Of a stretch of DNA of 64,000 nt, positions 56,301-64,000 are shown piece by piece. The DNA lies in contig NZ_JAUSBA010000031.1 in the NCBI RefSeq assembly GCF_030652235.1, positions 29,433 through 93,432 on the forward strand, read 5' to 3'. The stretch comes from Cypionkella sp. (lineage in GTDB: Bacteria; Pseudomonadota; Alphaproteobacteria; Rhodobacterales; Rhodobacteraceae). The translations under genes and the position numbers were made by a program. The notes below the pieces were generated by a model. The model was not told the DNA's origin, ran no database searches, and was given only the letters and a program-made list of their open reading frames with translations. Numbering within the stretch: the first letter of the stretch is position 1; every line of letters begins with the position of its first letter.

Positions 56301-58106
56301 ATGTTTCAGACCTTCGACACCCAAGCCTCTGCGGCCCAAGGCCCGGCCCGGCTTGCTGCCCTGCGCCAAATCCTCGCCACCGAGGGGCTTGCAGGCTTCC
56401 TGATCCCGCGCGCCGATGTGCATCAGGGCGAATATGTAGCCAGCCGCGATGAACGCCTGCAATGGCTGACGGGTTTTACCGGGTCGGCGGGCTTCTGCAT
56501 CGTCCTGCCAGAGATCGCGGGTGTGTTCATCGACGGGCGGTATCGCACCCAAGTCAAAGGCCAAGTCGATCTGGCCCATTTTACCCCAGTGCCTTGGCCC
56601 GAAATCAGCGCGGGCGCTTGGTTGAAAGACCAGATGTCCGAAGGCGTTGTCGGCTTTGATCCCTGGCTGCACACCGCTGATGAAGTGGCCAAGCTGGAAG
56701 CCGCCTTGGACGGCACCGGGGTGGTTCTGCAAGCCTGCGCCAATCAGATCGACCGCATCTGGCCCGATCAACCGCCTGCCCCGCTTGGCCGCGCCTTCGC
56801 CCACCCCGACAGCCTTGCGGGGGAAACCAGCGCCCAGAAACGTGCCCGCTTGGCGGAAGCCCTGCAAGCCCAAGGCCAATCCGCCGCCGTCATCACCCTG
56901 CCCGACTCCCTCTGCTGGCTTTTGAACATCCGCGGCGCAGACGTGCCGCGCAACCCGGTGCTGCACGGCTTTGCCATCCTGCACGACAACGCCCATGTCA
57001 CCCTGTTCGCCGATGCCGAGAAATTCGACGCTGCCACCCGCGCGCATCTGGGCAGTGATGTGCTGCTGCGCCCGATCGCGGCCTTCGTGCCCGCCCTGCG
57101 CACGCTGCAAGGCGCGGTCCGGGTAGATCGCACCACTGCCCCCTTGGCAGTTTCCACTGAACTGACCGAAGCCGCGATCACCGTGGCTTGGGGCGACGAT
57201 CCCTGCCGTCTGCCAAAAGCCAAGAAAACCGCCGCCGAGATTGAGGGCATGCGGCAAGCCCATCTGCGTGACGGCGCGGCTGTGGTCGAATTTCTGTGCT
57301 GGCTCGATCAGCAAACCCCCAACGGCGGCCTGTCCGAGATCGACGTGGTGCGTGCTTTGGAAGGTTTCCGCCGCGCCACCAATGTGCTGCACGACATTTC
57401 CTTCGACACCATTTGCGGATCAGGCCCGAATGGCGCCATCATGCATTACCGGGTCACAGAAGAGTCCAACCGCGCAATTGGTCGGAATGAATTGCTGCTG
57501 GTGGACAGCGGCGCACAATATCGCGATGGCACCACCGACATCACCCGCACGATTGCGGTGGGCGATCCCGGCGACTACGCCCGCACCTGCTTTACCCGCG
57601 TGCTGCAAGGCACCATCGCCATCAGCCGCGCACGCTGGCCGCAAGGCTATACCGGGCGCGATCTTGATCCCCTCGCGCGCTACGCCCTCTGGCTTGCAGG
57701 CCAAGATTTCAACCACGGCACCGGCCATGGCGTTGGGGCGTTCCTGTCGGTCCACGAAGGCCCGCAGCGCTTAAGCCGCATCTCGGAAGTCCCGCTCGAA
57801 TCCGGCATGATCCTGTCAAACGAACCCGGCTATTACCGCGAGGGCGAATTCGGCATCCGGCTGGAAAACCTGATCGTGGTGCAACCTGCCCCACACCTGC
57901 CCGGCGGCGATGATGAGCGCACCCAATTCAGCTTTGAAACCCTCACCTTCGTGCCCTTCGACCGCCGCTTGATCGTCACCGCCCAGCTTTCGCCCGGTGA
58001 TCGCGATTGGCTCAACGTCTACCACGCCGCAACCTTGGCAAAACTGACGCCGCGCCTGTCTGCCGAAGCGCTGGCATGGTGCCAAGCCGCCTGCGCCCCA
58101 TTGTAA
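56301..58106 (+). CDS. Xaa-Pro aminopeptidase-like M24 peptidase
   Basis: 601 residues, three-domain aminopeptidase P of the long type: two creatinase-like N-terminal domains and the C-terminal pita-bread domain. Metal ligands are visible: two Asp in LVDSGAQYRDGTTDITRT, His in HGTGHGVGAFLSVHEG, Glu in LSNEPGYYREG and Glu in FETLTFVPFD. Predicted to remove an N-terminal residue before proline. The second ATG (56301), 6 bases after AGAGG, is chosen over the ATG at 56295. Confidence 0.93.
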   Translation: MFQTFDTQASAAQGPARLAALRQILATEGLAGFLIPRADVHQGEYVASRDERLQWLTGFTGSAGFCIVLPEIAGVFIDGRYRTQVKGQVDLAHFTPVPWPEISAGAWLKDQMSEGVVGFDPWLHTADEVAKLEAALDGTGVVLQACANQIDRIWPDQPPAPLGRAFAHPDSLAGETSAQKRARLAEALQAQGQSAAVITLPDSLCWLLNIRGADVPRNPVLHGFAILHDNAHVTLFADAEKFDAATRAHLGSDVLLRPIAAFVPALRTLQGAVRVDRTTAPLAVSTELTEAAITVAWGDDPCRLPKAKKTAAEIEGMRQAHLRDGAAVVEFLCWLDQQTPNGGLSEIDVVRALEGFRRATNVLHDISFDTICGSGPNGAIMHYRVTEESNRAIGRNELLLVDSGAQYRDGTTDITRTIAVGDPGDYARTCFTRVLQGTIAISRARWPQGYTGRDLDPLARYALWLAGQDFNHGTGHGVGAFLSVHEGPQRLSRISEVPLESGMILSNEPGYYREGEFGIRLENLIVVQPAPHLPGGDDERTQFSFETLTFVPFDRRLIVTAQLSPGDRDWLNVYHAATLAKLTPRLSAEALAWCQAACAPL

Positions 58107-58151
58107 AGGCCGCAAACCGCGCTAAATTTCTGCAAACCGCAGGAGGCGCGC

Positions 58152-58484
58152 ATGGCTTACATCACCATCACCCCGAAGGATCGCCCGCTGACCATCACAG
58201 CGGGCGGCACGCGCTTAGGCGAAACCCGCAACGCCCTAGAGTTGAAAGAGGGCAGCTACCCGCCGGCTTTGTACATTCCGCGCGCCGATATCGACATGGG
58301 ATTGCTGGAAAAGACCAGCCGCCAAACCACCTGCCCGCACAAAGGCTTGTGCAGCTATTACTCGATCAAAACCACCGAGGGCTTGATGGAAAACGCCGTC
58401 TGGTCCTACGAAGCCCCGGTTCCCGGTATAGAGGCCATTGCCGGACATCTGGCGTTCTATCCAGATAAAGTCAGCTTCAGTTGA
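58152..58484 (+). CDS. DUF427 domain protein
   Basis: 110 residues, a single small beta-rich domain. TCPHKGLCSYYSI, LELKEGSYPPALYIPRADI and AIAGHLAFYPDKVSF match DUF427. Function unknown. GCAGGAGG precedes the ATG. The 211 bases after its stop contain no gene. Confidence 0.9.
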   Translation: MAYITITPKDRPLTITAGGTRLGETRNALELKEGSYPPALYIPRADIDMGLLEKTSRQTTCPHKGLCSYYSIKTTEGLMENAVWSYEAPVPGIEAIAGHLAFYPDKVSFS

Positions 58485-58695
58485 CGGCCTCACCAGCAGT
58501 TTGAAATCCCGACAAACTGGGTGCCGATTGCAACACAGAGTTTCCTGAACAGATCGTTAAAAATCCAAGCCATCGGGTTTAAAGCCACTACATCTTGCGG
58601 AAAAATCAAGAAAAATCTCTAAAAATCACAAGTCATTCCCCGTGGGGAAGATTTTCACACTCAGAACCCGCCCACCAACAGCCGCTGCGCGTTGC
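58485..58695. other. AT-rich gap with three phased A-tracts
   Basis: Between convergent DUF427 and sufE. AAAAATC occurs three times at 10-base steps (about 58602, 58612, 58622), with a fourth near 58560. Phased A-tracts bend DNA. CCCCGTGGGG (58641-58650) is a small palindrome. No reading frame was recognised. Confidence 0.4.
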
Positions 58696-59109
58696 TTACG
58701 CCGCAGCCTCTGCCGCCACCTTGCGGATCCGCTCCACCATCGCCCGCACCCCGTTAGAGCGTTGCGATGACAAATGCTCGTTCAACCCCAACCGCCCCAT
58801 CTCGGCATGCGCATCGACCCGCGCCACCTCGGCAACCGGCAGTCCGGCATAAAGCGCGTGCAGCACCGCGATCAGCCCGCGCACGATCATCGCATCCGAC
58901 TCGCCCTGAAACGCGAACCGGCCATCCGCCACCATCGGCCGCAGCCAGACCTGCGACGCACAGCCCTCGACCTTCAGCGCAGGCACCTTGAAACTGTCCT
59001 CCAGCGGCGGCATCGCGCGGCCCAGATCAATCACATGCCGGTAACGCTCCTCCCAGTCATCCAGGAACTCAAAGGTCTCGGCAATCTCTTCAAAGGCGGG
59101 CGTGGCCAT
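58696..59109 (-). CDS. sufE: SufE family cysteine desulfuration protein
   Basis: Accepts sulfur from SufS for iron-sulfur cluster assembly. 137 residues. The sulfur-accepting Cys is in VEGCASQVWLRP (about 50-61); IDLGRAMPPLEDSFK and LNEHLSSQRSNGVRAM are further family stretches. The ATG at 59109 has GGAG 6 bases upstream and matches family length. No other suf genes are nearby. Confidence 0.94.
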   Translation of the reverse strand: MATPAFEEIAETFEFLDDWEERYRHVIDLGRAMPPLEDSFKVPALKVEGCASQVWLRPMVADGRFAFQGESDAMIVRGLIAVLHALYAGLPVAEVARVDAHAEMGRLGLNEHLSSQRSNGVRAMVERIRKVAAEAAA

Positions 59110-59227
59110 AGGTGTCTCCATCTCTCCCCCCGAGGTAGTGCTCCCCAGCCCAAACGTCCAGTCCAAGCGGGCTTTTCAAACCGCCCTCAATCGGCTACCG
59201 ATCATGCAACGCCAAAGGGATGCCCAT

Positions 59228-59677
59228 ATGCGCTTTCGCCTGCCCATCGCCATTCTTGCCCTCACCGCCATGACCGCCTGCGGTGGCTTTTCCAGCCGTC
59301 TGAACCCGTTCAAATGGTTCAAACGCTCGGCCCCGGTTGAAGTGGTCAGCACCGAGACACCCGCCGATCCGCGCCCGCTCGTCGCCGACGTGCTGTCGAT
59401 GAAGATCGAACCCTACCCCGGCGGTGCCATCATCCGCGCCACCGGTCTGACGCCGACGCAAGGCTTCTGGAGCGCCGAACTGGTGCCGCAACCGCTGGAT
59501 GAAAAAGGCACGCTGGTGCTGGAATTCCACGTATTCCCACCCGCAGGGGCCACCGCCGTGGTCAACCAGCAATCGCGCGAAATCACTGTGGCCTACAACT
59601 TGTCCGACATCAAACTGCAACAGATCAATCAGATTGTCGTGCAAGGTGCCCGCAACGCCCGCGCCAGCAGCCGATAA
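59228..59677 (+). CDS. Predicted lipoprotein, unknown function
   Basis: 149 residues. The N-terminus (MRFRLPIAILALTAMTAC) ends in a lipobox-like MTAC, so Cys18 is probably lipidated. After a basic stretch (LNPFKWFKR), the rest shows beta-rich character (AIIRATGLTPTQGFWSAEL, LVLEFHVFPPAG). I recognise no named domain. AAAGGG lies 9 bases before the ATG. Convergent with rnd, with a long hairpin between. Confidence 0.78.
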   Translation: MRFRLPIAILALTAMTACGGFSSRLNPFKWFKRSAPVEVVSTETPADPRPLVADVLSMKIEPYPGGAIIRATGLTPTQGFWSAELVPQPLDEKGTLVLEFHVFPPAGATAVVNQQSREITVAYNLSDIKLQQINQIVVQGARNARASSR

Positions 59678-59691
59678 GGCGCAGAGATAAC

Positions 59692-59727
59692 GGGCAAGGG
59701 ACCACAGCATATCGTGGTCCCTTGCCC
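59692..59727. terminator. 14-bp hairpin between the lipoprotein gene and rnd
   Basis: GGGCAAGGGACCAC pairs perfectly with GTGGTCCCTTGCCC around an 8-base loop (AGCATATC). It lies 14 bases past the lipoprotein stop and 51 bases past the convergent rnd stop. No T-run on either strand; a two-way terminator is likely from its position. Confidence 0.55.
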
Positions 59728-59778
59728 AAAACACACAATCCTCTCCCAGCTGGGAAACCCTCGAACCGCTGTCAGCCG

Positions 59779-60936
59779 CTAAATCCGCACCACCCGCACA
59801 TCATTGCCCTTGGCCGACAGCGCAATCTCACCCCGGCAAAGCCGCATCGCATCATCGCCAAACGCCTCTGCCCGCCAGCCCTTCAGCGTCTCCAGATTGC
59901 GCTCTCCGGCGGCAATCGCATCCAGATCAGAAGCCGAGGCGATCAATTTAGGGGCCACCCCCAAACTCTCGGATTTCGCCTTCAACAACACCCGCAGCAA
60001 ATCGGCCAAAGCCGGATTGACCTGCATCTGATCTTTCGACAGATCCGGTTTCGGCAGATCTTCCTGCTTCATCTCCATCCCAGCCTTGATCGCCGCCAAT
60101 ATCCCCTCGGCAATCTCAGTCTTGCGTCCCTCACGCAGCAACAGCCGTGAGCGGCCCAGCTCCTCAACATTGGTTGGCCGGGTCGAGGCCAGTTCCAACA
60201 GCGCGTCGTCCTTCATCACCCGGCTGCGCGGCACGTTGTTGCCTTGGGCATATTCCTCACGAAACCGCGCCAATTCTTTGACCACGCCCAGAAACCGTCC
60301 CGAGGTGGTGCGCGTCTTCACCCGCAACCAGGCCTCTTCGGGATGCACGGTATAGGTCGCAGGATCGGTCAGAACCGAAAGCTCCTCCTCCACCCAAGCC
60401 TGCCGCCCGTTCTTCGCCAGCTGTGCCGCTAGAAACTCATAAATCACCCGCAAATGCGTCACATCCGCCAAAGCATATTCGCTCTGTGCCGAGGTCAGCG
60501 GCCTGCGCGACCAATCGGTAAACCGCGAGGTTTTATCCAAATTCTCCTTGGCGATCTTCTTCACCAAAGTCTCATAACCGACCTGCTCGCCAAAACCGCA
60601 GACCATCGCCGCGACCTGTGTGTCAAACAGCGGCTTCGGAAACACATTGCCTTCCACGAAAAATATTTCCAAATCCTGCCGCGCGGCATGGAACACCTTG
60701 ACCGTCGCCTCATGGCGAAACAGGTCATACAACGGCTCCATCGACATCGCAGACCCCTCAATCGGGTCAATCAACACCGCATCGCCGTCTTTCCCCGGCA
60801 AAGCCATCTGGATCAGGCACAGCTTTGACCAATAGGTCCGCTCGCGCAGAAATTCGGTATCAATGGTGACAAAGGGTTTTGACTTCGCGGCTGCACAAAA
60901 AGCGGCAAGGTCTTCGGTGGTTGTAATCGTGCGCAT
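59779..60936 (-). CDS. rnd: Ribonuclease D
   Basis: 3'-5' exoribonuclease trimming tRNA precursors. 385 residues. DEDDy catalytic motifs: VTIDTEFLRE (about 23-32), VFHAARQDLEIFF, and YALADVTHL with its Tyr. An HRDC domain follows (about 205-285; KELARFREEYAQGNNVPRSR). The ATG fits the family start; the open frame extends 60 codons further upstream without similarity and contains no other good start. purM-purN lie upstream on the same strand. Confidence 0.95.
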   Translation of the reverse strand: MRTITTTEDLAAFCAAAKSKPFVTIDTEFLRERTYWSKLCLIQMALPGKDGDAVLIDPIEGSAMSMEPLYDLFRHEATVKVFHAARQDLEIFFVEGNVFPKPLFDTQVAAMVCGFGEQVGYETLVKKIAKENLDKTSRFTDWSRRPLTSAQSEYALADVTHLRVIYEFLAAQLAKNGRQAWVEEELSVLTDPATYTVHPEEAWLRVKTRTTSGRFLGVVKELARFREEYAQGNNVPRSRVMKDDALLELASTRPTNVEELGRSRLLLREGRKTEIAEGILAAIKAGMEMKQEDLPKPDLSKDQMQVNPALADLLRVLLKAKSESLGVAPKLIASASDLDAIAAGERNLETLKGWRAEAFGDDAMRLCRGEIALSAKGNDVRVVRI

Positions 60937-61253
60937 GGGCGTCTTTCGCAAAGGGCTTACGGGGGTATCCCGCCCCCCCGCTATAGGCAGCATTGCCGGC
61001 CAAGAAAAGCCCAAGCGCTTGATGGTTGCCAAATACTCATAGCGGCGGCTCCAAGGCCACAGCACCGCCGCTTGATCGGCCAAGCACCTCTCACAACCTA
61101 AACTGAGAAACCTCAAGTATTTGCTCTTTTAGAAATACTCCCGCCGGAGGCTTCCTGCGCCACAGCCCGCAAACCGCGATCAGGTGTAACCCACCGCAAG
61201 CACCCCATACCAAAGCCTTAAAGCGTGGCTCGATGCCCCAAGAAGGCGCCCCG
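60937..61253. other. 317-base gap between purN and rnd with an ATATTTG-type repeat
   Basis: CAAGTATTTGCTCTTTTAGA and AATACTCCCGCCGGAGG at 61114-61150 form an inverted member of the intergenic repeat family (as complement: CGGCGGGAGTATTT, then AAAAGAGCAAATACTTG). It contains its own small inverted pair AGTATTT/AAATACT. GGGGGTATCCCGCCCCCCC (60961-60979) is another G/C-rich structure. A 65-codon minus-strand frame (61091-61288) overlaps the purN end; it is not supported. Confidence 0.4.
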
Positions 61254-61841
61254 TCAAAGGTCCAGCCGGTTGCGATCCCCCTGCGCAAACCGCCGCAACA
61301 CCGCCGGATACAACCGATGCTCTTGCCTCAACACCCGCGCCGACAGATCCGCCTCGCGATCCCCCGGCAAAACGGCCACCCGCGCCTGTCCCAAAATCGG
61401 CCCGGCATCAAGTTCCGCCGTCACCTCATGCACCGTGCAGCCCGCCTCGGTATCACCAGCAGCCAAAGCCCGCGCATGGGTATGGAGCCCCGGATATTTT
61501 GGCAACAGCGAAGGGTGAATGTTCAACATCCGCCCCTCAAACCGCCGCACAAACTCCGGCGTCAGCACCCGCATAAACCCCGCCAAACACAGAATGTCAG
61601 GCTTCGATGCCAAAATTGGCGCGAGCAAAGCCGCTTCAAACGCGGCCCGATCCCGGCCAAACGGCCGATGATCCACCGCCGCCACTGCCACGCCCATCTC
61701 GGCCGCCCGCACCAGACCCGCAGCACTTGGATCGTTCGAGCCGACAAACACCGCCCGCCCGGGATGATCGCCCACCATATCGCGCAGCAGGGCCAGCATG
61801 TTAGAGCCGCCGCCCGAAATCAGGACGGCAACCCGTTTCAC
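61254..61841 (-). CDS. purN: Phosphoribosylglycinamide formyltransferase
   Basis: Third step of purine synthesis, using 10-formyl-tetrahydrofolate. 195 residues. [20 protein letters not shown] holds the phosphate loop; the catalytic Asn-His-Asp set is visible as [20 protein letters not shown] and [19 protein letters not shown]. The start is GTG overlapping the purM stop (GTGA). Confidence 0.97.
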   Translation of the reverse strand: MKRVAVLISGGGSNMLALLRDMVGDHPGRAVFVGSNDPSAAGLVRAAEMGVAVAAVDHRPFGRDRAAFEAALLAPILASKPDILCLAGFMRVLTPEFVRRFEGRMLNIHPSLLPKYPGLHTHARALAAGDTEAGCTVHEVTAELDAGPILGQARVAVLPGDREADLSARVLRQEHRLYPAVLRRFAQGDRNRLDL

Positions 61842-62884
61842 AGCAAACGGCCCGTGTAGATCACACCCTCACCAGCAACAACACGGCCCAAAGCCACCAC
61901 AGTCTCACCCTCTGCCCGCAGCAATGCGCTCAAAGCCTCCGCCCGATCCGCCGCCACAACCGCGATCATGCCGATGCCGCAGTTGAAGGTTTTCAGCAGT
62001 TCCGGTTGGCTCATATTGGCGGTCGTCGCCAACCAGCGAAACACCCCCGGCAATTCCCAAGCCGACAGATCAATCTCGCAGGCCAGCCCTTCCGGGATCA
62101 CCCGTGGCGGATTTTCGGTCAAACCGCCACCGGTGATATGCGCCAAAGCATGAACCCCACCCGCCCGCACTGCCGCAAGTGCCTGCTTCACATAAAGCCG
62201 CGTCGGCGCCAGCAGCGCCTCGCCCAAAGTGCCGTCTGAGAACGGCGAGGCCGCATCCCAACCGAGACCCGACAGTTCCACCACCTTGCGCACAAAAGAA
62301 TAGCCGTTCGAATGCACGCCGTTCGAGGCTAGCCCCAGCAGCACATCGCCCGCCATCACGCCAGATGGCAAATCCGCACCGCGCTCCATCGCACCCACCG
62401 CGAAACCAGCCAGATCAAAATCACCCTTGTGATACATGCCCGGCATCTCGGCGGTCTCGCCACCGATCAACGCACAGCCCGAAGCCTCACAGCCCGCCGC
62501 AATGCCGTTGATGATGCGCGTGGCTTCCTCGACATCCAGCTTGCCGGTCGCGAAATAATCCAAGAACAACAAGGGTTCTGCGCCCTGGCAGACCAGATCG
62601 TTGACGCACATTGCCACCAGATCGACGCCAATCGTGTCAACATTGCCAGTATCAATCGCAATCCGCAGTTTGGTGCCAACCCCATCCGTCGCCGCCACCA
62701 AAATCGGATCCTGATAGCCCGCCGCTTTCAGATCGAACAAAGCACCAAACCCGCCCAAGCCCGACATCACGCCAGAGCGTAACGTGCGTTTGGCGGCGGG
62801 CTTGATCCGCTCAACCAAAGCGTTGCCCGCATCAATATCAACGCCCGCATCCGCATAGGTTAGGCCATTGTGTCCGGTACTCAT
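61838..62884 (-). CDS. purM: Phosphoribosylformylglycinamidine cyclo-ligase
   Basis: Makes AIR, the fifth step of purine synthesis, with ATP. 348 residues. [54 protein letters not shown] and [18 protein letters not shown] are family signatures. Chosen ATG ([17 protein letters not shown]) matches family N-termini; an upstream open frame is Arg-rich and unlikely. Coupled to purN by a 4-base overlap. Confidence 0.97.
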   Translation of the reverse strand: MSTGHNGLTYADAGVDIDAGNALVERIKPAAKRTLRSGVMSGLGGFGALFDLKAAGYQDPILVAATDGVGTKLRIAIDTGNVDTIGVDLVAMCVNDLVCQGAEPLLFLDYFATGKLDVEEATRIINGIAAGCEASGCALIGGETAEMPGMYHKGDFDLAGFAVGAMERGADLPSGVMAGDVLLGLASNGVHSNGYSFVRKVVELSGLGWDAASPFSDGTLGEALLAPTRLYVKQALAAVRAGGVHALAHITGGGLTENPPRVIPEGLACEIDLSAWELPGVFRWLATTANMSQPELLKTFNCGIGMIAVVAADRAEALSALLRAEGETVVALGRVVAGEGVIYTGRLL

Positions 62885-63027
62885 GCGCAGATTCCCCAAG
62901 CTAAAAGGCGACTGCCGACCCCATAAGCCATCCGGCCCGCGCGCGCAACGCAGGCGCCGCACTCCGGCGGGGTTTTGTCACCCCAAACCTTGACCCCGCC
63001 CCAGCATATGCTAGGCACAGGCAGAAT

Positions 63028-63103
63028 GGGTCTGTAGCTCAATGGTTAGAGCAGGGCGCTCATAACGCCTTGGTTGGGGGTTCGAGTCCCTCCGGACCTA
63101 CCA
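63028..63103 (+). tRNA. tRNA with CAT anticodon (tRNA-Ile2 or elongator tRNA-Met)
   Basis: 76 bases with encoded CCA. D-arm GCTC/GAGC, anticodon stem GGGCG/CGCCT with loop CTCATAA (anticodon CAT), T-arm with GTTCGAGTC. The acceptor stem has G1-U72 and U6-G67 wobbles. The GAGCAGG...CTTGG anticodon-arm context resembles the lysidine-modified tRNA-Ile2 more than elongator tRNA-Met, so tRNA-Ile(CAT) is favoured. It is not the initiator. A truncated integrase gene begins 91 bases downstream. Confidence 0.85.
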
Positions 63104-63194
63104 TTCCAACTTGTTGATCTTAAACAAAACTCTTGCTTCACGGTTAGTTGTGCCGTTTTTGGTGCCAAGGCTTGTGCCAGAATCGGGGTGAACG

Positions 63195-63875
63195 ATGGCA
63201 GGGAAACTCCGCTATTGGAAAGAAAAAGACGGTAGGTTCTGGGCACGCATCGCAGTTCCAGCGAGCCTGCGACCGTTCCTAGACAATCCACGCAGCGAAC
63301 TTATAGAGCCCCTCGGTGGTGATCGGCGCGTAGCGTTGCGCTTGCATTCGGCAGCGGTCGCCCGGTTGCAGCTTGAAATCGCAGCAGCAAAACAACGAGC
63401 AAGCGGCGCGAATCCTATACCGCTCAAGCCCGCTTCGCCACGCACCCCCATAACCACTGCAGACTTTGGGCGCGCTGTCTGGCAGCGCTATACGGCAGCA
63501 CTCGCGGCAGACGACGCCAACCGCGAACAGTTTCCAAGTAAGAATGAGATCGACGCCGAATATGACCGAATTATGATGAGGATAGACGCCGGCGAGATCA
63601 GCGGCAGTCGCGACCCAATTGGCATGATTAACGCCTACAGCGATTATGAAATGATGTTGATCGCCCGCCAACTTGACGCGAAGGTCCGCGAAAGGCGTTT
63701 AGCAGTGCTTTTGGCCAGCCTTGCCTCCGGAGTTACGAACCAAGTCGACGCCGACATTCGACAATACATCACAGAGAACAATCTGATCGTGGAACCGAGC
63801 TCTGACAAATGGCGCGAACTTGCGCACGTCGTCACACGTGCAGAGATACAGGCACTTAACAGGCCGCTGAAATAG
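63195..63875 (+). pseudogene. Truncated tyrosine-type integrase, N-terminal part only
   Basis: 226 residues. The start (KLRYWKEKDGRFWARIAVPA, SLRPFLDNPRSELIEPLGG) matches the N-terminal arm-binding region of phage or island integrases. Full-length relatives are about twice as long, with a C-terminal catalytic domain carrying R-H-R-Y residues; none of that is present before the stop at 63873 nor in the 125 bases after it. Lower GC (about 52%) and more AT-ending codons than the rest of the window point to transfer. Lying beside a tRNA gene fits integration there. Inactive unless completed outside the window. Confidence 0.72.
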
Positions 63876-64000
63876 TCTGGGAACTGGAACGGTTTTCCTT
63901 CGGCTGGATTGGTGAGCCTGTTGTCCGGCCCTTCGGCGCGAACGGCCGTCGTGTGTGTTGCCGATTTTCGGCGTTATGCCCTCAGCAACCTGGGCAGTCG
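63876..64000. other. Right edge after integrase remnant
   Basis: 125 bases. No frame continuing the integrase and no other recognisable gene are visible before the window ends; the text reads as a junction to unrelated DNA. Confidence 0.3.

Noticed and set aside
54596..56302. 568-codon minus-strand open frame opposite cobT
   Set aside because: Reverse frame of cobT; hydrophobic stretches come from the antisense of the acidic repeat region.
58696..59677. Operon of sufE with the lipoprotein gene
   Set aside because: They are on opposite strands and divergent; only a promoter region is shared.
61091..61288. 65-codon minus-strand frame after purN with a possible membrane helix
   Set aside because: Overlaps the purN end in another frame, has no ribosome site, and its tail is the intergenic repeat; not supported as a gene.

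Overview
The window is a high-GC chromosomal segment from an alphaproteobacterium, most likely family Rhodobacteraceae (Rhodobacter/Pseudorhodobacter-like); genus cannot be set from the sequence alone. Supporting signs are the trpE / yibQ-like / trpGDC-moaC-moeA-lexA order, a GAAC-N7-GAAC type LexA box, CobS/CobT of the aerobic cobalamin route, a double cold-shock protein next to a DUF192 protein, a leader resembling the alphaproteobacterial speF RNA before a fold-III ornithine decarboxylase, a TTAA-N7-TTAAC CtrA-type site, and the short intergenic GGATATTTG-type repeats.

Layout. 1-4.4 kb: threonine catabolism (tdh cut by the window edge, kbl, XRE-cupin regulator), then selO. 4.4-10.5 kb: tRNA-Pro(TGG), DUF192 and double cold-shock proteins, pdxH divergent from fabI, LysE exporter, gpt, DUF2127 protein, an aminotransferase. 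10.6-21 kb: PpiD-like chaperone, trpE, a YibQ-like protein on the other strand, then overlapping trpG-trpD, trpC-moaC-moeA, and lexA. 21-31 kb: comEC, gltX, gltA, DUF1624 protein, aguB, DUF2235 hydrolase, ornithine decarboxylase with a structured leader, Lrp-type regulator. 31-45 kb: DUF3592, VOC protein, valS, DUF1992, HisC-like aminotransferase, DUF4177, GST, gatB, SLT lysozyme-like protein, pepN, a divergent photolyase/cryptochrome and a 51-codon DUF2256 gene. 45-64 kb: two SRPBCC genes with an ArsR regulator, malate synthase G, bolA, J-domain protein, glycosyltransferase and methyltransferase pair, msrB, cobS-cobT, M24 peptidase, DUF427, sufE, lipoprotein, rnd, purM-purN, and finally a CAT-anticodon tRNA next to a truncated integrase.

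How the genes work together. Most are housekeeping: tryptophan and molybdopterin synthesis in overlapping reading frames, purine synthesis (purM-purN), translation (gltX, valS, gatB), the TCA cycle and glyoxylate bypass (gltA, glcB), putrescine formation (ornithine decarboxylase, aguB) and B12 cobalt insertion (cobS, cobT).

I see no large unknown system. The most unusual items are a degenerate DUF2256 gene beside a photolyase with non-standard active-site residues, a threonine dehydrogenase without its structural zinc cysteines, a composite two-part intergenic repeat at 14.1 and 32.4 kb, an AT-rich insert in valS, and the integrase remnant at the right edge, which marks the only clear accessory DNA.
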